From positions 1 to 38,868 of the forward strand of contig NZ_FOTS01000047.1 in NCBI RefSeq assembly GCF_900114615.1: a stretch of DNA of 38,868 bases, in the 5' to 3' direction. The notes under the pieces are model-generated. The model searched no databases. It had not been told where the DNA came from and saw only the letters and a program-made list of their open reading frames with translations. The number at the start of each line of letters is the position of its first letter. The stretch's first letter is position 1. Position numbers and translations under genes: made by a program. Of the stretch, positions 32,639-38,868 are shown in pieces. This DNA is from Pelosinus propionicus DSM 13327. GTDB lineage: Bacteria; Bacillota; Negativicutes; DSM-13327.

Positions 32639-32800
32639 TCACTAAGGTTCTCCTTTTTTAAAATATAACCATAAGGATTGTAAACCCTCTAGCAACTAGA
32701 TGGTCAAGCACTATTTGTATAGAATCTGCATTGCAATAGAAAAAATAATTAGTAACGCAATCTTGTTATGATAGCTTTATAAGCAAGGAGGTATTGAAGA

Positions 32801-33643
32801 ATGCTAGATAAAGATCATAAAGGATCTAGTAACAACATCCTTTTCACCATTGGAGAAATGGCTCGACTCTTTCACATGAATATCCGAACACTTCGCTATT
32901 ACGATGAGCTCGGTATCTTAAAACCAGAATATGTAAATCCAGATACAAATTATCGCTACTATTCTACGAATCAATTTGAGCGCTTGAATACCATCAGATA
33001 TTTGCGTGCTTTAGACGTGCCACTCGAAAAAATTTCTAATTTTTTCGACGAAAAAGATGTGAGTACCATTTTATCTATTTTTATGGAACAGCGTGAGAAT
33101 GTCTTAAAAAAGCAAAAGCAGTTAGCACATATTGAAAAGAAAATTAGAAACCGCATTGAACAGATAGAAACCGCTCTATCAGCAGCGTATGGTCAAGTCA
33201 TCATCAAGCATTTGCCGCAAAGAAAGATTGTATTATTAGAGAAAAATTTCACCCTTGCTGATGATTTAGAACTTCTGATTCGGGATTTAAGCAAGGAGCA
33301 TTGTCTGGATGATGCCATTTTTCTTGGAAAAGTTGGTGTCTCTATTCGTCAGCAAGATTTGATTAAAAGACAATTTACACATTTTTCATCTATTTTTATG
33401 GTAATTGAGGCTGAGGATGATTTTCATAATGAAGATAGCGTATTGCCGGAAGGTTCTTATGCCACTGTTCAATATCAGGGTACTCATGATGAGGCTTCGC
33501 CGTATTACACTCTGCTGCTAAATCACATTAAAGATTCCGGTTTTCAAATCAAGGGGAATTCTGTAGAAATCACCATAATTGATTCAGGGATAACAAATGA
33601 TTGTAATAAATTCGTGACAGAATTACAGATACCATTACAATAA
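32801..33643 (+). CDS. MerR family regulator with effector-binding domain (BltR-like)
   Basis: A 280-residue regulator. The MerR helix-turn-helix is at residues about 11-75 (F-T-I-G-E-M-A-R-L-F-H-M-N-I-R-T-L-R-Y-Y), with the classic D-E-L-G-I-L-K-P and Y-R-Y-Y-S wing. A long dimer helix leads into a C-terminal GyrI-like effector domain (about 130-278). This is the layout of multidrug-sensing BltR/BmrR. ATG 32801 follows AGGAGGTATT. No transporter is adjacent on the same strand: the CorA gene is convergent and the B3/4 gene divergent. Its target is therefore uncertain, possibly the B3/4 gene. Confidence 0.88.
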   Translation: MLDKDHKGSSNNILFTIGEMARLFHMNIRTLRYYDELGILKPEYVNPDTNYRYYSTNQFERLNTIRYLRALDVPLEKISNFFDEKDVSTILSIFMEQRENVLKKQKQLAHIEKKIRNRIEQIETALSAAYGQVIIKHLPQRKIVLLEKNFTLADDLELLIRDLSKEHCLDDAIFLGKVGVSIRQQDLIKRQFTHFSSIFMVIEAEDDFHNEDSVLPEGSYATVQYQGTHDEASPYYTLLLNHIKDSGFQIKGNSVEITIIDSGITNDCNKFVTELQIPLQ

Positions 33644-33689
33644 TTAGGTTCCTCGTCCATTCTGCCAGTTTTTCTTACTTGATTGTTAC

Positions 33690-34637
33690 TTAAAATAAAC
33701 CCCTTCTCCAAAGTCCTAACGTTACCATACCTGATACAGCAATACATAAAATAAGAATATACCAGAATCCATACTCACTTTGAAAAGGAAGCTCTAAATT
33801 CATACCAAATATCCCTGAAATCATGGTGGGTATTGTCAAGATAATGGATACAGCGGTGAACAGTTTCATAATTTGGTTAATATTATTTGAAATAATAGAC
33901 GTGAAGGTGGACATCATTCCGGTGAGAATGTGACTATACATTTCGACCATTTCCATAGCTTGCTTATTTTCAATTATTACGTCTTCTAGTAACTCTTCGT
34001 CATCTTCATACATCTTAATTAAATGATTTAGTCGATTGTTATTACGTAAGCGAAGAAGTTTTGTCAAGACCATCCCATTGGATTTCAGTGACGCCCCAAA
34101 AAAAGTAAGACTTTTTTCTAGTTCTAGTAATTGATAAATTTCTTCGTTGCGCATAGAACGAAGTAAATCTTTTTCAATTTTTTCAGTCATGTTATTGATT
34201 TCTATTACAAATTTCAAATACAACGTAGCCGATTTATATAAAATTTGTAATAAAAAACGAGTTTTTTTATAAGTGCTGAACAACCGTGCATTTTCTGGGG
34301 TGAAATCTGATAAAATTTCATTGTTGCGTAAACAAACTGTAATGATATAGTTTGATGTCAATATAATTCCCAATGGTAGTGTATCGTAGCTATTTTGGCT
34401 GTACATAAAAGGAATGTTAGTGATGATTAATATATGATTCTCCTCGATTTCTAAACGGGGGCGTTCTTTATCGTCAAGCGCTGCCTTTAATAAGTCATGG
34501 GGTACATTGGCGGAAGCAGCAACTGCCTCAAGTTCTTCTTCTGTCGGATTGATTAGGCTGAGCCAGGCCCCTTTTTCTAAACTCAACAATGACAAACCAT
34601 TAAGATGAGTGTCATTGCTTTTGTAAATTTTAAGCAT
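33690..34637 (-). CDS. corA: CorA family magnesium/divalent cation channel
   Basis: A 315-residue protein of normal CorA length. The N-terminal cytoplasmic domain is alpha/beta followed by long charged helices. The C-terminal two-helix membrane domain has the selectivity motif G-M-N in S-G-I-F-G-M-N-L-E-L-P, with TM1 just before it and TM2 near the end, then the basic tail W-R-R-G. It should form a pentameric Mg2+ (or Co2+/Ni2+) channel in the inner membrane. ATG 34637 gives the family length; AGGAGG is 13 bases away, longer than usual. A longer frame upstream is just read-through into the terminator of the next gene. Confidence 0.9.
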   Translation of the reverse strand: MLKIYKSNDTHLNGLSLLSLEKGAWLSLINPTEEELEAVAASANVPHDLLKAALDDKERPRLEIEENHILIITNIPFMYSQNSYDTLPLGIILTSNYIITVCLRNNEILSDFTPENARLFSTYKKTRFLLQILYKSATLYLKFVIEINNMTEKIEKDLLRSMRNEEIYQLLELEKSLTFFGASLKSNGMVLTKLLRLRNNNRLNHLIKMYEDDEELLEDVIIENKQAMEMVEMYSHILTGMMSTFTSIISNNINQIMKLFTAVSIILTIPTMISGIFGMNLELPFQSEYGFWYILILCIAVSGMVTLGLWRRGLF

Positions 34638-34754
34638 AAAATTTATGTACCCTCCTAAAATGCTTGGCATAGTCACACCATTGACATTATGATTTGCAAA
34701 TTTAGGTATTTTATTATAAAATTCCCAGATAAGTAACTGAGACGATGCAATAAA

Positions 34755-34787
34755 GAACCAGCTAAAGAAAATTTCCTTAGCTGGTTC
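34755..34787 (-). terminator. Terminator of the membrane chemoreceptor gene
   Basis: GAACCAGCTAA (34755-34765) pairs with TTAGCTGGTTC (34777-34787), and the interior pairs further; TTTATT follows on the minus strand. It lies 51 bases past the chemoreceptor stop. Confidence 0.82.
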
Positions 34788-34837
34788 CTTGTCTATTAAA
34801 GTCACGACAATTTTTTTGCCCGCTGTAACAAAGTAGT

Positions 34838-36502
34838 CTATATTTTAAACTTACCAACTAGCGTATTCATTGCTTCCGCCAGCTGAGACAATTGATAGGA
34901 CATTGCAGTAAATTCTTGAATCGATGCTGTTTGCTCTTCGATTGCAGCAGCTGCTTCTTCAGACTGAGAGGCAATTTGTTTAGAAACTCCTGCAATACTT
35001 TGCGTGGAAGAAGCAATGCCAGAAAAACTGGCTGATGCCTGTCCATTAAGCTGCGCAATTTTTTCTACAGCGTCCTTGCTATTTGCGGACCAGTTCATTA
35101 TCTCCTTAAGCGCCACAGCAAGTTCCTCAACGGCAAATTCAATCTGGTTCAACTCTCCCCCCAGCAAGGTATTCGCAGTATGAACCGTATCCACTTGCTG
35201 CTGCACTTGTAATATTTTATTCGTTACACTATTAGCCGCTTCGTTGCTTTGTTCCGCCAGCTTACGCACTTCTTCGGCTACTACGGCGAACCCACGCCCC
35301 GCTTCACCAGCTCTAGCCGCTTCTATTGCAGCATTTAAAGCAAGCAAGTTGGTTTGCCCCGAAATCGCTTTGATCAGGTCGATAATTTGGCTAATATCTT
35401 GGGAATGGGTGGACAACAAGTTGATGTTTTCTGTAACTTCTATCACTGTCTGTTTTAGCTTTTCTGTTCGGTCAGTTACTACCTCTATGTTTTCGCCGCC
35501 TTTATTTGCCTGTTTTTGCGCTTCTTCCGACAAGTTTGACGCCTCTTGGGCATGTTCAACCATCTTGGACATACCAGTCGCAACGGCTTCCGTATTGGTT
35601 GCTAATTCAGTCATATTCGTGTTTTGCCTGTGCGCGCCCTCCGCTACTCCTTGGACAGAAATAGCTACCTGTTCTACCGCTTTGCCACTTTCGTCACTAG
35701 CCTTCGACAGAGTATCTGCTAAATTCGAAACCTTGCGCGCCGTCTCTTGAGAAACCTGAATAATTTTTTGTATTTTTTCTATAAATAGGTTAAAGTGCTT
35801 GGTTACTTTGCCAATTTCATCTGGACGAGAGTCATCAAGTCGAATCGTCAGATCCCCTTCACCAGAGGCAACTTTGGCAAAAGAAGCTGCTAGAGCATTT
35901 ATCGGTCTGATAACAGAGAAAATGATAACATATAACGCCAGAGCGGCAACCATAAAACCAAGAAGGGAAATAGCAATCTGAATTGTCTTTGAAAGAACAA
36001 TCTTATTCTGAGAATTTAGGTCTAGCAGATCTACTAATTTATTAACTTCCGCCACATAATCAGGAACCATAGCATTTACTTTATCAACTCTTTCAGTTAA
36101 ATCTGCCGAATTGGCTGACGCAGTTACAGCCATGATAACCTGCTTATATTCCTCCCAGTGCAGCTTAACCACTTCGTACTGTTTTCGACTGTCGCTATTA
36201 GCGATTGGAACTAAATTTAACGTCTTATCGCCTTTATTAAGCCCATCGATTATCTTGTCATATACTCCCATCTCTTGGACAATTTCATTTTTCAAAACTG
36301 TTTTCTGTTCAACAGGGGCAGCTTTATATTGATTGCTTAATAGTGCCAAGCGATAAGCACGGAAGCGTAAATTACCTGCTAAATTAATGGCCGGTGCATC
36401 ACCCGCCAAGACGCCAAACGTATAAAAGTTTATTCCGAGCAACCCTACAATGAACACAAATAAAGTTAAGATGACTGCAAGTAATTTAGTTTTTATTAAC
36501 AC
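34838..36502 (-). CDS. Membrane methyl-accepting chemotaxis protein with PilJ-type sensor
   Basis: A 554-residue chemoreceptor. TM1 is at about residues 4-28. The extracytoplasmic sensor (30-180) begins [14 protein letters not shown], the PilJ/NIT-type N-terminal domain. TM2 is at about 185-205, HAMP follows to about 260, and the signalling domain carries [19 protein letters not shown]. Methylation helices flank the tip. GTG 36502 was chosen because AGGGA precedes it. Its PilJ-type sensor suggests a nitrate-like or surface-contact signal, but this is inference. Ends in a terminator before corA, so transcribed alone. Confidence 0.9.
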   Translation of the reverse strand: MLIKTKLLAVILTLFVFIVGLLGINFYTFGVLAGDAPAINLAGNLRFRAYRLALLSNQYKAAPVEQKTVLKNEIVQEMGVYDKIIDGLNKGDKTLNLVPIANSDSRKQYEVVKLHWEEYKQVIMAVTASANSADLTERVDKVNAMVPDYVAEVNKLVDLLDLNSQNKIVLSKTIQIAISLLGFMVAALALYVIIFSVIRPINALAASFAKVASGEGDLTIRLDDSRPDEIGKVTKHFNLFIEKIQKIIQVSQETARKVSNLADTLSKASDESGKAVEQVAISVQGVAEGAHRQNTNMTELATNTEAVATGMSKMVEHAQEASNLSEEAQKQANKGGENIEVVTDRTEKLKQTVIEVTENINLLSTHSQDISQIIDLIKAISGQTNLLALNAAIEAARAGEAGRGFAVVAEEVRKLAEQSNEAANSVTNKILQVQQQVDTVHTANTLLGGELNQIEFAVEELAVALKEIMNWSANSKDAVEKIAQLNGQASASFSGIASSTQSIAGVSKQIASQSEEAAAAIEEQTASIQEFTAMSYQLSQLAEAMNTLVGKFKI

Positions 36503-36739
36503 AACGTTCCCTCCCGTGAAATAGTTCATCGTAAGCGTTTCATAAAACACCTTACCAGAACCTGGCAGCTTTTTATATTGATTATATTTTTTTATGTTTC
36601 CTTAAGCAATGATATAGATCACAAAAGCGGGATATTTAAACTATTGAGCAAATATACATATCTATCCTGCCGATTGGTAAATGTATGATAGCAGCTATCT
36701 GTACTTCCCAAAACATTGCGAACGAAGATAACGCTTAAT

Positions 36740-37927
36740 TTACTCGATAGTCGCCGTTTTCATATTTAACACAAAGAAAACGGCTATACTCGCAAACAAA
36801 GCCAAACACCCGCCTAATACAAACGGAGCTGCCTGACCTACGGCATCCCACAAAAAGCCTGCGATAAGGGAAGCCGGTAACAGGCCTATTCCCACGATTG
36901 CGGAATGAAGTCCCAAGGCGCTGCCTTTCAAATGCGGCGGAGCTGTTTCTGCTATTAATGCTCTTTCACCGCCTGCCGTAAGCGCTGTATACACGCCATA
37001 TATTGCAAATAGTCCCCAAAAAGCAGAATTGGAACTTAATAAACCAATTCCGAGATATACGACTGCATATAAAAAATAGCCTGCACACAATGTATATTTA
37101 TGTCCGACTTTATCTGACAAATTGCCAATAGGGTACGATAGGGCAGACGCAACAATATTAAAAATAAAATATAGCAATATGGCCTCTCGTTCAGAGAATC
37201 CTGCATGATATGCACGGAGCAGGATGAATGAATTGGATGAATTCCCAAGTGTAAAAATAAAAATGATAATTAAAAATAGCTTTAACCGCCTATCTAATGA
37301 CTTCCACTTAAAATCCAGCTTTTTAGGTGCACTTTGCTTTTTTTCATCCCTTACAAAAAAGATACACAAAGGTCCTATTAAAGCTGGAATCATAGAGATT
37401 ATAAAAATATTGCGAAAGCTGCTTTCATCAGAAAATCCCATCAGGAAAAATGCAAGCAGTATGCCGATAGAAGCCCCCATCATATCAAAGGCTTTATGTA
37501 ATCCATACGCCTTCCCAAAGCTGCCATTTTCGGCGGCTTCGGCAACCAACGCATCTCTAGGCGCAGTTCGTATTCCTTTTCCGAAACGGTCTACAATCCG
37601 CGCAAGCAAAACCCCGCCCCATGTTACAGACAATAAAATAATAACTTTGTTAAAAAATGAAGCTATATATCCTATAAAAGCCAATTGCCTTTTGTTGTTA
37701 TATTTATCCGCAATCATTCCTGAAAATAATTTTAATATACTTGCCAAGCTTTCCGCGATACCCTCAATCACACCTATAATTGCAGGCGAGACTCCCATTA
37801 CAGAGGTCAGGTACAGCGGCAGGATTGGATAAATCATTTCGGTGCTTATATCCGTAAAAAAACTAACGAATCCCAGTATAACAATATTTGAGGCAATAAA
37901 CTTCTTTTGCGGCTTTTGTTCCGGCAT
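36740..37927 (-). CDS. MFS transporter
   Basis: A 395-residue, 12-helix major facilitator. Near the N terminus is F-F-T-D-I-S-T-E-M-I-Y-P-I-L-P-L-Y-L, and after helix 4 the signature D-R-F-G-K-G-I-R-T-A-P-R-D-A-L, common to a widespread group of predicted drug or metabolite exporters. ATG 37927 follows AAGGAG. Only 26 bases separate it from the upstream HTH gene, so the two form an operon and the HTH protein probably regulates it. The substrate is unknown. The 36503-36739 gap shows nothing I can interpret. Confidence 0.88.
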   Translation of the reverse strand: MPEQKPQKKFIASNIVILGFVSFFTDISTEMIYPILPLYLTSVMGVSPAIIGVIEGIAESLASILKLFSGMIADKYNNKRQLAFIGYIASFFNKVIILLSVTWGGVLLARIVDRFGKGIRTAPRDALVAEAAENGSFGKAYGLHKAFDMMGASIGILLAFFLMGFSDESSFRNIFIISMIPALIGPLCIFFVRDEKKQSAPKKLDFKWKSLDRRLKLFLIIIFIFTLGNSSNSFILLRAYHAGFSEREAILLYFIFNIVASALSYPIGNLSDKVGHKYTLCAGYFLYAVVYLGIGLLSSNSAFWGLFAIYGVYTALTAGGERALIAETAPPHLKGSALGLHSAIVGIGLLPASLIAGFLWDAVGQAAPFVLGGCLALFASIAVFFVLNMKTATIE

Positions 37928-37953
37928 AAAAACTGCTCCTTCTTACAACATAA

Positions 37954-38373
37954 TTAATTTCTAATCGGCCAAAAAATCTTAAAAGTCAATTTTTCAATTT
38001 CACGCTGTCGTTTATAACTGACCCGCAAGGTTGCGTCATCAGGCAAGGAAATATCTTCATTTAAATCCGGCAACAGTTCGTGGATATTTGAATCATTCGC
38101 TTTGAGCTTGTCAATCGATTCTCTTATCTGTTCTAATAAATCCGGCATATTTGCTTTTGTATCATTTGCAACCCGGTATTGTTCTGTTTGATTCAGATAA
38201 TCGACAGAATTGCCCTCACCAAGCCAGTTTAACAACGCAATTTTGCTAAACCTCCACTCGCGCCCTATCTTTCTTGCTGGAATTCGTTCCTCTCGCAGCA
38301 GTTTAATCATCGTTCGCTCGCTGACACCGAAAAACTCCATTGCCTGTTCAAGATTTAGGATATCATTATCCAT
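37954..38373 (-). CDS. Excisionase-type helix-turn-helix protein
   Basis: A 139-residue protein. Residues 5-55 are a MerR-like HTH_17 domain (L-N-L-E-Q-A-M-E-F-F-G-V-S-E-R-T-M-I-K-L, then I-P-A-R-K-I-G-R-E-W-R-F). A polar, helix-rich C-terminal part follows and may form a coiled coil. ATG 38373 has GGAGATG before it, so the ATG further upstream is not used. First gene of a two-gene unit with the MFS exporter. A transcription factor for that exporter is the simplest reading; excisionase in the phage sense is unlikely since no integrase is near. Confidence 0.85.
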   Translation of the reverse strand: MDNDILNLEQAMEFFGVSERTMIKLLREERIPARKIGREWRFSKIALLNWLGEGNSVDYLNQTEQYRVANDTKANMPDLLEQIRESIDKLKANDSNIHELLPDLNEDISLPDDATLRVSYKRQREIEKLTFKIFWPIRN

Positions 38374-38595
38374 GTGACCATCTCCTTTCATGTATTTCAA
38401 GAATAACATATGGTTGTCGTTTGATCAATAAATAATATACACTTAATATGAATTTAACATTATTTAATAACATTCAATAATGTATTGCTTACTGCAGACT
38501 ATCGGTAATGCGCTGTGCTTCTTTCCGATCAAACTCCTGCATCGAAAGACTGTTCTCCTACCGATCGTGTAGTCGCGCTCTCATAATGTAAAAAG

Positions 38596-38868
38596 AGGCT
38601 GTCGCAAAATGCTTTTTGAAAAAAAGCATTTTGTGGCAGCCTTCCTTTCTTGAGCAGATAAAATCCAGGCGAAAAAGAATAAACAAAGAAGCTCTTCTTC
38701 CGTTTATGCCCATAGCAAACAGAGGAAGCCTCTTCCCCAATAAAAAAGTCTATTTGTATTTGTCAGGCTGCTTTGGGAATATGCAAGTAAGTTCCACAGC
38801 GACCACTTTGAATTTTGTTGTGGAGTTTGTTTAGGTTATACCCCATGCACAGCAATAGAAACTCGGTT
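38596..38868 (-). mobile_element. Right-hand end of an IS1182-type insertion sequence (truncated by window)
   Basis: AGGCTGTCGCAAAATGC begins a near-perfect palindrome (22-base arms 38596-38617 and 38621-38642, two mismatches) with the form of the terminal repeat of IS1182-group elements, and also works as the transposase terminator. The transposase 3' end follows at 38763. The other end lies beyond the window. Confidence 0.7.
38763..38868 (-). CDS. IS1182 family transposase, C-terminal 34 residues only
   Basis: The frame open at the right edge ends at TGA (38763-38765) and encodes M-G-Y-N-L-N-K-L-H-N-K-I-Q followed by S-G-R-C-G. The Y-N-L-N-K-L-H-N motif is typical of the C terminus of IS1182-group DDE transposases. 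The rest is outside the window, so integrity cannot be judged. Confidence 0.75.
   Translation of the reverse strand, partial: TEFLLLCMGYNLNKLHNKIQSGRCGTYLHIPKAA

Noticed and set aside
32508-32642. 44-codon GTG frame with a good ribosome site before the B3/4 gene
   Set aside because: Composition rich in Trp, Tyr and His is unlike a real protein, and it overlaps the B3/4 start; the other frame there looks more coding-like.
35244-35750. 168-codon frame antisense to the chemoreceptor gene
   Set aside because: Ser/Ala-rich mirror of the chemoreceptor signalling domain; a common artefact of its codon use.
38558-38834. Two 60-70 codon frames near the right edge
   Set aside because: They fall in the terminal hairpin and 3' flank of the insertion sequence and overlap the transposase end.

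Overview
The window looks like chromosomal DNA of a spore-forming, diderm Firmicute, most likely a Negativicutes/Sporomusaceae-type organism such as Pelosinus or Sporomusa. This is inferred from three things: moderate-to-low GC with strong AGGAGG-type ribosome sites and frequent GTG/TTG starts, Firmicute-style regulators and small proteins, and genes that only make sense with an outer membrane (a complete RND/TolC efflux operon and a TonB C-terminal-domain protein). No rRNA or tRNA gene, CRISPR array or prophage was seen. The only mobile element is the end of an IS1182-type insertion sequence at the right edge.

Layout. 1-548 (minus) is the start of a striking gene that runs off the left edge: an Asp/Tyr-rich N terminus followed by a repeat tract in which every third residue is Cys or Met. 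743-7473 is a MarR-type regulator followed by an RND efflux operon (adaptor, pump, TolC-like channel) with several matching operator-like boxes. 7669-14866 is a mixed set: metallo-beta-lactamase-fold hydrolases, a soluble chemoreceptor-like protein with a PrpR_N domain divergent from an RpiR regulator, a methyltransferase, a CD3324-type protein, an HxlR regulator without a normal start codon, a TfoX C-terminal-domain protein and a YdcZ-type transporter. 15077-19862 is a probable amino-acid catabolic locus: DAACS symporter, RraA-like aldolase, aminotransferase, and a divergent RpiR regulator with repeated palindromic boxes between. 19930-21386 is an MFS exporter preceded by two copies of an attenuator-like leader.

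21576-25679 is an HscC-type Hsp70, its J-domain partner and a TonB_C/TPR protein, in one likely transcription unit. 25933-26651 is a secreted C39-like cysteine peptidase split by a frameshift in a run of seven G. 26821-28423 is a SatD-like protein (cyclase-like core plus HTH) with its DUF3307 membrane partner. 28748-33643 holds a GNAT acetyltransferase, a LysR/PhzF divergent pair, an NTF2-like protein, a B3/4-domain protein and a MerR-type regulator. 34637-38373 has CorA, a membrane chemoreceptor, and an HTH/MFS pair.

At least two dispersed non-coding repeat families are scattered between genes: a GGGACAGG...CCTTGTCCC hairpin and an AGAAGCT...AGCTTCT hairpin with a conserved tail. The observations most likely to be new are the Cys/Met-every-third-residue protein at the left edge, the duplicated leader before the MFS exporter, the SatD/DUF3307 pair read as a cyclase-like protein plus membrane protein, and the HscC/J-protein/TonB_C-TPR unit.
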